Shown piece by piece: positions 1 through 10,995 of a DNA stretch of 64,000 nt; within the stretch, counting starts at the first letter, position 1; each line of letters begins with the position of its first letter. The stretch is taken from assembly GCA_023525975.1 (NCBI GenBank), contig CM042021.1, forward strand, positions 106,499,501-106,563,500. Reading direction: 5' to 3'. The position numbers were made by a program, and so were the translations under genes. Origin of the DNA: Smallanthus sonchifolius (lineage: Eukaryota; Streptophyta; Magnoliopsida; Asterales; Asteraceae). The notes under the pieces were generated by a model. That model ran no database searches. It was given only the letters and a program-made list of their open reading frames with translations, and was not told the origin of the DNA.

Positions 1-285
1 GCGCATGAAGTGGTAGCGGCTCGAATCTGAATATCAAAACGTAGAAAAAGAAGTACGTCGCAACGGTACATTCAGAAATCAAGGAAAAGTCACGTGTTGT
101 AAAAATTTGCGTTAAGAAACACAAAAGCGTATTTAAAAGAAAGAAGTAAAAATATATTATATTTGACCCGGCTCGGTTTTGAATAAAACTTACATCGAAA
201 CGTTGACATTCTCTGTTTTAGATAAAATTTATACTAAAACGTAGATAAAAATAAGCATGTGCAATGGTATATTCGGAGTGTAGGA
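1..285. other. Unassigned flank left of element C
   Basis: No coding region is visible. The stretch holds a degenerate direct repeat of about 200 bp period: an AAAACGTAGA block followed by GCAACGGTACATTC near 37-78 recurs as AAAACGTAGATAAAA and GCAATGGTATATTC near 236-276, with a weaker copy near 190-215. It could be older transposon or satellite-like DNA. The last five bases, TAGGA, would be the left target duplication of element C, but its partner is not in the window. Confidence 0.5.
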
Positions 286-780
286 TGTAACACCCGAAAA
301 CTCGACACTTTGGGTTAGGCCAAAATAAAAGAAAATAAAGAAAAGAGTTATGATTATGGGCTTAGAAATCATGGGTTTGGCCCACTAGGTTTTCCCTAAA
401 CATGATTTAGAGGATTGATCAGCCTCTAACACCCTCATTAGCTCCACCTTCATCCCAAATCGTAGAGAGAGAAAGAGTGGGTTTTAGAGAGAGCTCTTTA
501 AGAATTCGAGCTCAAGCTCCAAGACCGGCTACAATCATCTTCTCCACTGTTATAGAGCAAGAAAACACCAAGAAGCAACGTCTTTAAGGTATAGATCCAA
601 CTTGGAATCTCTTTTTTTTTTCTTAAAAATGGGTTTTTTGGGTAAAACTAGGTTTTTGCATTAAAGGTCGAGTCTTTAGGTGTTAAAACATAAACAAAGC
701 TCAGATCTAGCTTCATGAAAGCTAGATAAACGATTTGGACGTAAAAGTTACGATTTTGGATAAAAAAATGAGCCTGAAAA

Positions 781-853
781 TGAGGATCTTCATATGGCGA
801 CACTATTTCTTGAGTCGACACTAGTCGCGGCCATATGAAGATGATGATCCTCA
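781..853. repeat. Long inverted repeat (hairpin) in C LTR
   Basis: The left arm 782-798 (GAGGATCTTCATATGGC) pairs with 830-852, which has a 6-base insertion (GATGAT region) in its middle. The arms are otherwise perfectly complementary over about 17 bp, with a loop of about 31 nt. The sequence around it repeats GCGACACTA and GACGACACTAA motifs. Confidence 0.7.
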
Positions 854-954
854 AATAGACGACACTAAGGTGGCGAAACTAAACAGTATCGCCATGCACA
901 TAAACGACACTAATGGACGACATTAAGTCCGGAACGAAAGTTCTGGCGACACTG

Positions 955-1440
955 ATCAACGGTCCGCAACGGGCTCAAAGAATTCTGTCGCCAATTTACG
1001 GTCCCAATAGAAATGACGGGATTTAATGGAAACCCGAAAGTTAGAAAATAAAAATAAGAATTATGAAAATCTTAGGGTAGCAAACCGCTACCTACCGGTT
1101 AACGGTCCGCTACGAGCTCAAGGAATTCTGCCGCCAAAGGGGTGGCGGACCGCCATCACCTTCTGTGACGGTCCGCTACAAAGGAAACATGGCTGACGGA
1201 CTGTCAGTTGCTTGGCTAACGGTCTGCTACGTAGGTCCCTAGGGACCCTCTGCATCAGACCCGTGTAGGGCATGCATTAGCATGCCGAACGCGTGGTCAG
1301 GTGGCGGACCGCCACTGCAGGCCCACACGGTCCGCTACGGACGTGTGGCGTGCCTGCTTTGCATGGTCACCACGTGGCTTGCATGCGGGCAACATAAGGC
1401 GGTAGCGGACCGCTCGGGAAATGGCTAACGGTCCGCTACG
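955..1440. repeat. Array of short GC palindromes in C U3
   Basis: At least eight copies of ACGGTCCGCTAC or its complement GTAGCGGACCG occur in both orientations. Several are extended to near-perfect palindromes such as GTGGCGGACCGCCAC (7-bp arms around one base). A duplicated unit (ACGGTCCGC..ACG..GCTCAA..GAATTCTG.CGCC) is seen at 958-1000 and again at 1100-1140. The array lies upstream of the likely TATA box, so it would be promoter-proximal. Confidence 0.75.
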
Positions 1441-1455
1441 GGGTTAGCTCAGGCC

Positions 1456-1463
1456 TACAAATA
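1456..1463 (+). promoter_or_regulatory. TATA-like box of element C LTR
   Basis: TACAAATA in the context CCTACAAATAGAGG sits about 1.17 kb into the LTR, a usual place for a U3 core promoter. Element A is inserted only 10 bp downstream, which would separate this box from its start site. The match is imperfect. Confidence 0.4.
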
Positions 1464-2443
1464 GAGGACTCCTGTAAGGCCCCATTCCCGGGTAACCTCA
1501 CTTGTTGGATTTACTCATAAACATAGTCATAAATACTGAACTTAAATTTAAAACATTCAGAAGTAGCGGAAGCAAACATCATTCAAATTACATGACATAA
1601 CAGCGGAAGTCTTAACAATTAAATACATAACATTGTCTTAACATATATAAATGTGGGATGTCAGTCTTGTGCCGGGTAACCTTCACGCCATCGCACGACC
1701 CTTTCTTCCTATACCTGAAATGTATACTAAAAGTCAGCTAACGCTGGTGAGTTCTAGTTTAAGGACAATCATACATAATACTTATCTTATCATGAATATT
1801 TTATATATATGTGTACATAACATATTTAATATTCGTACTTTTACATATTCTTTACTTTACTGTTCTCACATAATCATTCATTTTAAGTATATACATATGT
1901 ACATACTTACTTACTTATAATATTAAGGGAGATCAACCCATCACCCTTTTCGCGAATGTCACAAAGACAACGCAGTGAGAACTACCGTCGTAGCCCTTTT
2001 CATTAACCGTCCGGCTCTAGAAAACCGTCCGTTCTTTCATTAAATCCGTCCGACAACCTTTGTCCGTCCGCTCTTAAACCGTCCTACCGTCGTAGTCCGT
2101 TCTTTTGTCCGTCTGCCCTAGGGCATCCGTTTCCCACGCGACCATTATGTATGCAACCGTTCTACTTTAGTTAAGGCAATTGCTTCGACCGTCCATTAGT
2201 GCCTTTTTATACGTCCTAGCTTGCGAAGGAACGTTTTTGTCCCGGTTGCAAAATAGTCACGTGGTCGTCCGTCTACCGGAGTAGCCGTTGTCATAGAAGG
2301 GTTCATAACGTTTACATACATTCATAACATGCAATATATATAATATAAAGCAAGATTTCATTCATTTACATTATGTCCTTCTTTCATTCATTCTTTATAA
2401 TTATACGTTTCATTCTTTGTTCATAACTCATTTTCATATATAA

Positions 2444-2489
<46 letters not shown>

Positions 2490-2755
2490 ATTACATGTAT
2501 GATCACATTGACATTCATAGCATTTATTCATTTAGTGTATACACTTCAGCCCCAAAACATTTAAAATGATTTGCACATAACACAGAAGGGGGCACATAGA
2601 ACTCACCTGATAAGCTAGTCTTGGTTGTCCTAAACAATGTCCAACAACATCACGTACTATCTGAATTAGGTAGTTAAATACACATCAGACCCAATCCCGA
2701 CTCTAACAGTTTAACCATTCTAAAACATACCGACTTTACTTACTGGTCTGCTGCC

Positions 2756-2908
2756 TGCGCACTTAGTAAGTGCGCAGGGCCTTGCTCATGCGTACTTGTC
2801 AAGTACGCATGATCTTTCTCCTGCGTACTTGGTAAGTACGCATGATCTTTCTCCTGCGTACTTGGTAAGTACGCAAGACGTCCCTACTGCGTACTTGATA
2901 AGTACGCA
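2756..2908 (-). repeat. Five tandem palindromes in A LTR leader
   Basis: Five units of TGCGTACTT, three centre bases, AAGTACGCA. The first unit is TGCGCACTT / AAGTGCGCA, a paired change that keeps the 9-bp stem. Units are spaced 30-40 bp. The 5' LTR of A has four units (about 37529-37644). On the minus strand they fall 380-530 nt after the TATA box, so they would be transcribed as hairpins. Confidence 0.85.
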
Positions 2909-3285
2909 ACACCTGTTTCCTGGACAAGTCCGAAATTCTTGCATGTTAATCCGATCATGCTAATCTTACAACTTTCTTTGATCAAAAGGTGCGGTTTTCA
3001 CTCTAAATGCTAGTTCTAAGCTTATTTTCAAGTTTCATCCATAAAAACGTCTCCTATTTAGCTAAAAACCCGAGAAACCCCAAAACGAAGAAAAACTCAG
3101 TTTAAGGTCGAATTGTTACATGGATTGTGATTCTGACTTGGAGGTTTTGCTCACGAGCTCAGTAGTAACGTGCTCCTTCAATTTCGGGTCGATCCGTCAA
3201 CTTTCTCTCTCTAGACCCGAGCTTTCCTTTCTCTCTCTAGGTTGCAAGTTTTCGTGGAAATGAGAGTTCTTGTTCTGTCTTGACC

Positions 3286-3293
3286 CTTATATA
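3286..3293 (-). promoter_or_regulatory. TATA box of element A (3' LTR copy)
   Basis: TATATAAG on the minus strand, about 120 nt from the LTR's 5' edge. The same box is in the 5' LTR near 38023-38030, where it would drive the element. No transcript evidence is available. Confidence 0.55.
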
Positions 3294-3413
3294 CCTGGGC
3301 TTCGCTCGGGCCGTTGGAGCCGAGCCCAAGCCCGTCCGTTTTTATTTTGTTTTATGATGATTAAGTCTCTATGGCGTTATTATTTACTAAATTACTATTT
3401 TTGGGGTGTTACA

Positions 3414-3450
3414 AGTCTACCCTCCTTAAAGAGGTTTCGTCCTCGAAACC
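3414..3450 (-). other. Element A polypurine tract and upstream GACGAAA motif
   Basis: On the minus strand the sequence reads TTTCGAGGACGAAA, then a purine stretch AAGGAGGGTAGA, then the LTR. The same arrangement, TTTCGGGACGAAA plus a purine tract, precedes the 3' LTR of B1, B2, B3, D and E. It marks the plus-strand priming site. Confidence 0.75.
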
Positions 3451-3459
3451 GCTTATACG

Positions 3460-4585
3460 TTAAAAACATTTGAGGGTATAGTCCCTCATCTCGTCTTCTT
3501 TTTCCCACGTAGCTTCTGACCCTTTTATGTGCTTCCATTGTATTTTGACTAAAGGAATCGACTTATTGTGTAGTCGTTTCTCAGCTCGGTCAACGATGGC
3601 TATCGGTTCCTCTACATAATTTAGACTGTTATCCACTTCGATTTCGTCGTAAGGTATGTGAGCTGTGTCATCAGCTAGGCACTTGCGTAAGTGCGACACG
3701 TGGAACGTAGGGTGTATTCCACTAAGCTCAACGGGTAGGTCGAGTTTGTAAGCAACTTGACCCACTCTTGCTAAAATCTTGAAAGGTCCGACAAACCTTG
3801 GGCTTAGTTTGCCATGTTTTCTGAATCGAATGTTTCCTTTCCATGGTGATACATTTAACAGTACCATGTCCCCCACTTGAAACTCTAAATCCCTTCTTCT
3901 CTTATCTGCATATGATTTCTGTCTGTCTTTTGCGGCTTTCTTTCGAGCCTTGATTTGATCAAACTTCTCGGAAGTAGCTTTGACCACTTCGAGACTTGCA
4001 AAATCCTTTTGTACAATTTCCCCCCAACAAATCGGGCTCCTACATCTCCTCCCATACAACATTTCAAATGGCAGCATGCCAATAGTTGAGTAATAGTTGT
4101 TATTATATGAAAATTCTACCAATGGTACATGGCTGTCCCAGCTCCCACCAAAGTCAATGATACAGGCCCGGAGCATGTCCTTCAGGGTCTGAATGGTCCT
4201 TTCAGACTGTCCATCGGCTTGGGGGTGGTAAGCGGTGCTGATGTTCAGTCTAGTCCCCATTGCTTCGTTGAATTTCTTCCAAAACCTTGACGTGAATCTA
4301 GTATCCCTGTCGGACACAATCGATAGCGGCATACCATGTCTGCTCACAACTTCCTTGATAAATATTTCTGCTAGTCTTTCTGACGAAGAAGTCTCACGTA
4401 TTGGCAAGAAGTGAGCACTTTCCGTCAAGCGGTCGACGATCACCCAAATGGTATCATTGCCTTTAGCTGTTCGCTGTAGCTTGGTAATGAAGTCCATCGT
4501 GATCTCTTCCCACTTCCATTCCGGTATTGGTAAAGGCTGCATTTTATCGCATGGTTTCTGGTGCTCGGCCTTAACTGGTGAGCAC
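3460..4585 (-). pseudogene. Element A pol fragment: integrase core and chromodomain-like tail
   Basis: The frame reads from the B1 junction at 4585 to a stop at 3460. It shows the integrase catalytic core: the first Asp in IVDRLTESAHF, the second in IVSDRDTRFTSRFW, and Glu in the DGQSERTIQT motif. After these come the GPF/Y region (VGPFKI) and a C-terminal VKIQW..ATWEKED segment typical of truncated plant chromodomains. In the element, integrase inserts the cDNA into host chromatin and the chromodomain biases target choice. The N-terminal HHCC zinc-binding part is on the far side of B1 (13925-14140). The fragment itself has no stop, but the polyprotein is broken elsewhere and cannot be made. 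Confidence 0.9.
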
Positions 4586-4817
4586 TGTCACACCCCAACC
4601 GACGGCGGAATACGTCGGGGCGGGACACGTAGATTGTTCACAGCTCATGGTTTACTAACGTTTGAATAATTATCAATCACATTTCATTTCAATTCAAGTA
4701 ACACCAACATTCAATCCAATAACTCAACAAAGTAGATTACAAAAGATAAATTGTTCAAATTAATACTAGGCCAAATCCTAAGTGTAGCAAGACTTGAAGC
4801 ACCTCAAACATTAGTAC

Positions 4818-6420
4818 CTGAAACATGGTTAAAACAAAGTCAACTAGAAAGTTGGTGAGAATACATAGGTTTTCGTGTCATGTAATAGAATATAGTGTTG
4901 TGTGCATACAATTCATACAAACATGGCAATTAAGGCATTTATGGAGAGATACCATCGTGTGACCTAAGTATACAATCAAACCTTTGTAACTAGCATGCAA
5001 AACAAAAGCGTGTTGGCAGTAACAGTCACCCTACCTGGGTGGGTTTGTCAGACTCAATAGATCTATCACTGTTTACCGTCGGCTAAATAGTTAATGATTG
5101 TACGTGAATAGCATATAGTTGGTCTACACACCTAGTACTCAAGCACAAAGCACAAAATTGTAACACATGAATGTAGGGTGGAATTGTATATTGTGTGTAT
5201 TTGCAAACATAGTAAATAGAACACATGTTCCACCCCAAAAGTTTGTATAATAAAGTAAAAGATGGGCTATGTAACTCACTTGATTCAAGGGTGTAGCTAG
5301 CACGCGAAACTAGATAGCAAAGTGATCCTTGTAATTCACCACGTTAACCTAGTGTGTAAAGTATATTGAATTAATAGGATGTACCAAAGTCTATGTCAAA
5401 TTATAGGATTGGATTGGATGTGTATTCAAAGAGTTGTGTTATAGTATGAAAAAGGGGTGTTGTATGAAATGCAAGATTTAAAATGAATAGTTTTTAAAAT
5501 AATTAGATTAGTGTTTGAGTTTGAATAACTAAATAAGTCAAATAGTTGTTATCTATTTATTTAGTTAGAAAAAATAGTATAGAAATTACATTTACTTAAA
5601 TATAATTTAAATAGATGATCTTTTTATTTATTTATAAAAGTATATGAATATATTTTGGTACACAAAAATAATTTAAAACTCCAAGCGTATTTTAAAATTG
5701 TAATTATTAACTAAATCCGTTCCCTTATTTACTATTTAAAAAGGGTATAAAATATAGTAAAATTTTTATAAAACCTTATAACTTTAATTCTCAGGAGGTA
5801 TATATAATAGTTTGACACAATATTTATAAAATTAGAGAATTAATCTCTTTGTTTAAAAGTAATAAAACTAAATTCGTAATAAAAAATGAGTTTAGGTTAA
5901 AAACTGTAAACTTTTGCCTCATTCTGTTCAAAATAATGTAGGGTTTATAAAAATAATTTTTATAAAATTTTTTGGGGCTTTTAAAACAGTTTAAAATTTT
6001 AAACAGCCCACAGGGACTCGAACCCGGGTCTGTGTGGTGTGAGTTGAATGATCAAACCGCCGGACCAGGAGCTTATTACTGTGAAGGACCTGGTTTGAAG
6101 TTGTATTATCATGTGATTTTAAGGGGCTTGGTCAGTGTTAACAGAATACGCAAAAAAATAGGACCGGGGTTGTGGGTTTCGAATCCCGGCCACCCGGTTC
6201 GGTGGTGAAATACCTTAACCACTCGGACCAAGTGGTTTTGCTGATTGAATGAGAATTCCACTAATTATATTAGATTGAATGGATTAAAGCCCCAACTCGA
6301 TGTCCATAAGAACAGGTCACGAACTCAACCTGTAATTGAACTCAATATGACCTTTGGTTACGAATTGACATGGGGCTATTGGAATACATCAGATTACGAA
6401 TCTAAAAAGGTAAAGCTTAC
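4818..6420 (-). other. Candidate leader intron in B1 LTR
   Basis: On the minus strand a GTAAGC donor-like site (6420-6415) and a pyrimidine-rich ATGTTTCAG|G acceptor-like site (ending 4818) bound about 1.6 kb. The acceptor matches the one at the same place in B2, B3, D and E. The donor is the weakest of the five. Inference only. Confidence 0.25.
6006..6234 (-). other. Two tRNA-like modules in B1 LTR
   Basis: On the minus strand, module b (6234-6158) has an A-box-like TGGTCCGAGTGGTTAAGG (6230-6213) and a B-box-like GGGATTCGAAACC (6187-6175). Module a (6073-6006) has TGGTCCGGCGGTTTGATC (6067-6050) and GGGTTCGAGTCCC (6025-6013). The A-to-B spacing is tRNA-like. They are duplicated in the other LTR (about 12422-12651). 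They look like captured tRNA or SINE heads, not functional tRNA genes, because the acceptor stems do not pair well. Confidence 0.6.
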
Positions 6421-7519
6421 TTGATTCGGTGAGGGGACAAGTGAGAACGGCTGGGACACCGAACTGCTGATCTTGAGGCTCGACCGAGTGCTGGAGGTGA
6501 AATGCAGGATGATGGAGGGTTGAGAATGTTTAGGAGGGCTGATGCGAAGGTGTGAAGGTAGGTTAATCTGATTGATTTTGTCTTAAAGGTCTTGATTCAA
6601 TTCGGGTTTAAGGATGCCGAATAACAGTTGTGATTACGCGTTGATTCGTTCAATTGAGAGCGAATTGAGTCATGTAATAGGGCCATATACATGAGAGATT
6701 AACCTGTGCGTGATTCACGGGTCTTAATCGCGCTAATTTTGCTGATTTGAAGCTTGAATTTACTCGGTTTGACTTTGGGTATTCAACTCTTTTAAAATTC
6801 GAACTTAGCCGCGTAATAGGTCAATTTGAGGTGTTAATTTGGATTAGCAAGGATCGACTATCCATCTAGGACTTCTGGCAAGTCCAAATTCTGCCGGGTT
6901 GGGTCGCATTTGATGTCAATTTGTAAAGATTTCAAATTTTGGTTGACTTCAAAAAGTCAAAGGACAGGCTAAGGTTCAAAACCTTGATAAGGTCTAATTT
7001 TTTTTTTTTTTTTTTTTTTGAATGGAAGGGTTCAACTATAAGAGTGAGGATTCAAATTTCAAAGGGAAAGTTCAAGACTCATTATAAATGGAGGTTTAGT
7101 ATATTTTTTGTATAAAAACTTGTAATAAAAACTAAACTATTATTTATTTTATTTTAACCAAATTATGTAGGAAATTCCCTCTTTAAATTATATAAAATGG
7201 TTTATTTGATATATATATATATATATATATATATTTACATGTATTTTATTATTTTTTTTATATATATTTTTTTTATATTTAAATACATAAGTATAAATAT
7301 AAAGAGGTGCAACTAGGAAGTTTAAAACTCATAATTATTACAACAAATTATAATAGAAAAACAGTGTGTTATTGTAGCGTTGGAATTTGGAAATTGATAT
7401 ACGTTCAAATAATAATTAATCTGACATGAAATGTTGAACATGTACGGGATTTAAAATGAAGTGTCTTTATTACATAAACGATAGGTTAAAAGTTAGGCCA
7501 GAAAATCATGGATGTTACA

Positions 7520-9667
7520 ATATCCCCAAGTTGAGTGAATTTCGTCCCGAAATTCAATTGATGGAGATTACTAAATCAGGAAGGGATGCAGATGTTTGAG
7601 TTTTGTTTGATCCTCACGTTCCCAAGTAATCTATGGGCCACGTTTGGATCCCCAACGAGTTTTGATTGCTGGTTAGAGGAGTACGATAGATAACATGATT
7701 TAGGTCTAACGCTCAGGTTAGGTATGAATGATAATTTAGCTTAAGAGAATTAAGGAGAAAGTCTGTTGAGCAATAATTTGAATTCTAAGGGCGAAATGTA
7801 TTACTTGAAATGGACTTGATAGGAAATCGATGATCAGGGTTTGTTTAAGATGTAATCCAATATGTTCAGGGATGATCAGTGTATAGGAGGTTTCCCAAAC
7901 ATTGGTCTAGGTCAAAACTTCACGTGACACTAACAGCGCTACTACTGGTAATATGATAGAGCACTTATATATAGGAAGTACCATCGGCGTATCCACCATG
8001 CCCTTGTCATATCCCATTAGTTTTGTTGCTATATATCATGATAGATTTTAGATCACAACACACGACAACATTTCACTATAGTTTCCATGCGCTGATTTGT
8101 ATAATTCCGTGTGCACCCGTAACTATTCAAATCATCGTATGGTCCGTATAGATCGTTTCGTTGTGTGCGGGTAAGGGGGCACAATTTCACTATGATCACG
8201 TCTATTGTTTACACATAAAAGTCGCTAACAAGTAACTATGTCCCTAATCAGGTCAGTTCGCAGCTAAAAGTAGTAAAGTAGTATAGCTTATAGTTTCTTA
8301 GTTTGCTCGTGTTCGAACAAGAATACGTCAAACCCCGAGTCATTTCAATGTATTATGGTCTTCAATGTTGGTGTACAAAGTGTATGACCATGTCTTGTGT
8401 ATAATGAAATCAATCAATTGCACTAATTGTAAGCAAGTTTTGTTTCGTGTATAAAGTAAGCACACAAGTCTCATATATGATTTGGTGTCACGTAGCTCGT
8501 AATCAAATAAGTCTCCTATATAGTGTAAATAATCTAGCGTCTTGTATTTTGTAAATCAATAAGCTCTAATGTGTAATGTAAACAACATAGTGTTATGGGT
8601 ATAGTAGGAAATGAATTTCATGTAGGGTGTTGACGGCTTAGCATCATGTATATTGTAAAATCAACTGAATTTGTATTGTAAGTAATGAAGCATCATGTGT
8701 ATTACAAGCCATGGATTTCATGCATGGTGTTAACAACTTAGTACCACGTATTTGTAAACCAATAATCTTCCATGTGTAATGTCAGTAATGTAATATCATG
8801 TACCTTGTAACCAATTAAGTTTCATGTGTGGCATATGCTAACGAGCTTTGTATGTGGTCAGGTGTTGCGGGGAAATGTGTTGTTTGGCATCCCTGCATAA
8901 TATGGTAGCTAGGTTCTAGCTCTTAAATCTCATTGAAGTTGATAGGGATGGATAACGTTTACGCTGTACGATCGTCTCTTGAAGTGACAAGTGAAAGGTA
9001 ACGAGAGGGTTCTGAAAATATTCGGGGAAACGTGTTTACAAATACTGATCTTTGTTTGAAAATAGAAAGTGGTAAATTATTCTTGATTGTAGATATATAA
9101 AGTAGTGAAATCATTGAATCGTATATTTTAAATGAATATGCAATTTATGAGAAAATATTTTTAATTTAAAATTTCAACTTTTGGCTAAACAAGTAGTAGC
9201 ATATTAATTTAGTCAAAGTTTAGAATTATTTACTTTAATGAATAAAAATCATAATTATTTATCAGTTTTAAAAATATTTTTATAAAATTGATTGCATTAC
9301 TTTCCTTATTAGGTGAAAAAGTTTTATGAAAAATTTATGTTTTTGATATTATCTAAAAAAAATTTCAATAAACATTTTGTTAAACAAGATAGCGATGTTT
9401 TGTTTAAATCACAAAATAGGATGATTTATTTATGAAAGAGATTGTTGTTAATGTACTAAATCATGTTGAATGAAAGAAGTGATATTTGAGAAAGTTTGAT
9501 GAAAATATAACAGGTGTAATTTACGCTCCACGTGTCAAATCAATGAACAATAACTGTAGAGTTGAAATATATGGAATTGACTAGATGCTGAAATGTTAAA
9601 CATTACTCAAAACATAAGGAAATGGTTCTCAAATCGAAAATTTAAAGGAAATCAGTAGAAGCTCCTT
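7520..9667 (-). other. B1 internal 3' non-coding region
   Basis: No gene is seen. Read on the minus strand from 9667: an AT-rich stretch (9060-9480), a degenerate array of ATACATGA-type repeats (about 8350-8850), the GTTTGA hairpin (8311-8333), a conserved block with GGGTGCACACGGAATTA (about 7960-8260), a TATATATA-type box near 7964-7973, and the TTTCGGGACGAAA motif plus polypurine tract (7520-7560). The same order is seen in B2 and E. Confidence 0.7.
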
Positions 9668-10213
9668 TTAACGTCTCTGGTAGCTTTCCACTAGGAAGAA
9701 GATAATCACCAAGATGAGCACCGCTATAGTCACTCGAGTAGTAGATCTGGCTTCAGTTCTGGCGGTCTCCGTGCGATGATCTTGTATTTCTTTTTCAAGG
9801 ATGGAGATTAACTCCTTTTGGTATCCTAATTGGTTTGCTAGGCTATCCATTCTTTGTCTTTGCAAGTCGTGCATTATCTCTTGTTCCATCCTTTGCCTCT
9901 CGAACTCTGAAGTCCTCACATATCGGTGTACGTCATCGATTGGAATTCCCATAGCACTAGTGGGTTCCATGGTATGCCTTACCCCAGGGTTAGGATGATA
10001 CGGGTCGGGCACCATATACGAGTCTCTTAATGGGGGTGATCTAGGTGTTCGAAGTCTTGGGCCGGTGTTCCTAATCCAATCTGCCCTTACATCAAACCTT
10101 GGTCTTGCAGCTGGGGGTGTTGGTGACCGATGCACGGGTGTCCCGATGTCTTCTTCCCAATCAGACTCTGCTCCAGGACGGTAAACCGGGGAGGAAGGAG
10201 AATAGGAGTCCAT
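9668..10213 (-). CDS. B1 accessory ORF: coiled-coil protein with C-terminal membrane anchor
   Basis: The function is not recognised. The ORF is 181 codons from the ATG at 10213, chosen because it aligns with the start of the E copy (MDSY). An upstream in-frame ATG at 10309 exists only here. The N-terminus is acidic (SDWEEDIG) and is followed by a proline/arginine-rich part. Residues about 102-155 form a likely coiled coil (FERQRMEQEIMHDLQRQRMD and further heptads). The last 24 residues are a hydrophobic segment (VTIAVLILVIIFFLV) and the tail ESYQRR, so it would be a tail-anchored membrane protein. No signal peptide, zinc knuckle, protease or RT motif is seen. Compared with the E copy it lacks about 17 residues in the proline-rich part, without losing frame. 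It lies about 770 nt after the PBS, the usual place of gag. Confidence 0.65.
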   Translation of the reverse strand: MDSYSPSSPVYRPGAESDWEEDIGTPVHRSPTPPAARPRFDVRADWIRNTGPRLRTPRSPPLRDSYMVPDPYHPNPGVRHTMEPTSAMGIPIDDVHRYVRTSEFERQRMEQEIMHDLQRQRMDSLANQLGYQKELISILEKEIQDHRTETARTEARSTTRVTIAVLILVIIFFLVESYQRR

Positions 10214-10309
10214 GTCTAGCAGAAAAACAATGAAATAGTTGTAAGTGATAATAAAATGCTGAGTGTTAGACATAGGAGTTCTCGTAGGTTTTAGAGTTTG
10301 ACTAGTCAT

Positions 10310-10979
10310 AACACCGAGTCTTCACAATAGAATTTTAGAAATACACTTGACCTATAAGCAATGCATCCCTGAGGAGAATTCCCAGGAAAGAGGGGTGGGT
10401 CACTAGGACACACTTAAGTACCATGTCTTTCCTTAGCCAGAATCCCTCATGGGCCTACACACTCTTCCAGCCATAATGTATTAATAACACTATTGTTGGG
10501 CTCATGGTTATGATGAGAATTGTTTGTGGACTGAGCTTTGAGGCCCGAAAGTAAGGTTTATGCATTTCAGTGGGCTTCTTCTTCTTGGAGGATAGATGGG
10601 CTTCTTAGCTTATTATTAATGGGTATTAGGCACAGTAGTTTAAATTTTTGTTCACAAGAGATGATGGTGACATGTGTGTGAGATTTAAGGGTGCATGAAG
10701 AGTTATGGGTGTATAAGTGTGTGTTGAACTTAGGATAGCACTTAATGAATCGAATATGTAGCATTTATATAGTAATGAATATAAGCACAAGAGTTATCAA
10801 GTAGTGTGACACATAGACTATTAAGTATTGTAGCATGCATTGAAATTACTTAGGATAACTTGTAAAAATATTCACACAAGTATTAATCATGTAATCATAT
10901 AGTAGCAGGGCATATTGTAGGTGTCCTAAGGTTATAGTCTAGGTCAAAAGTGTCTAATAACCTAATTCCCTATAACCAA
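10310..10979 (-). other. B1 leader between PBS and ORF
   Basis: Non-coding, read right to left. The first 75 bp after the PBS (TTGGTTATAGGGAATTAGG and following) match D, B2, B3 and E. Nearer the ORF is the block GGAATTCTGGCTAAGGA ... GGGAATTC ... ACTTATAGG, which can fold and recurs in B2 and E. It is a candidate packaging or dimerisation signal. Confidence 0.55.
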
Positions 10980-10992
10980 GGCTCTGATACCA
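10980..10992 (-). other. Primer binding site of B1
   Basis: TGGTATCAGAGCC on the minus strand, three bases from the 5' LTR end. It is complementary to the 3' end of plant initiator tRNA-Met and fixes the element's direction. Confidence 0.9.
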
Positions 10993-10995
10993 ATC

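Larger units (their letters stand above)
286..1472 (+). repeat. Element C 5' LTR, left part (U3)
   Basis: It begins with TG and is interrupted at 1473 by element A. The continuation at 38155 is fixed by A's ACTCC target duplication. It contains a long hairpin (781-853), an array of short GC-rich palindromes (955-1440) and a TATA-like box just before the break. No ORF of interest is present. A small antisense frame at 648-854 overlaps the hairpin and is not supported. Confidence 0.8.
1473..3413 (-). repeat. Element A 3' LTR
   Basis: Matches 36216-38149 over its whole length, with small differences in a TA microsatellite (about 2446-2485) and in the number of hairpin palindromes: five here, four in the other LTR. 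Read on the minus strand, the promoter end is near 3290. A T/C-rich part with repeated CCGTCC motifs lies at 2000-2290. Confidence 0.92.
4586..7519 (-). repeat. Element B1 3' LTR
   Basis: Read on the minus strand it starts TGTAACATCC and ends with the U5 hairpin CCGACG / CGTCGG, then GGGGTGTGACA. It contains two tRNA-like modules (6006-6234), a T22 run at about 6998-7019, a TA microsatellite near 7210-7234 and an AT-rich segment at 5460-5990. No coding region is supported. Confidence 0.92.

Noticed and set aside
6998..7019. Poly-T as a SINE or LINE tail
   Set aside because: No target duplication around it, and the same run is in both B1 LTRs as part of the LTR.
9801..9998. 65-codon plus frame opposite the B1 ORF, with a similar antisense frame at 20108-20323
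   Set aside because: Antisense shadow of the accessory ORF. Its conservation follows from the sense frame.
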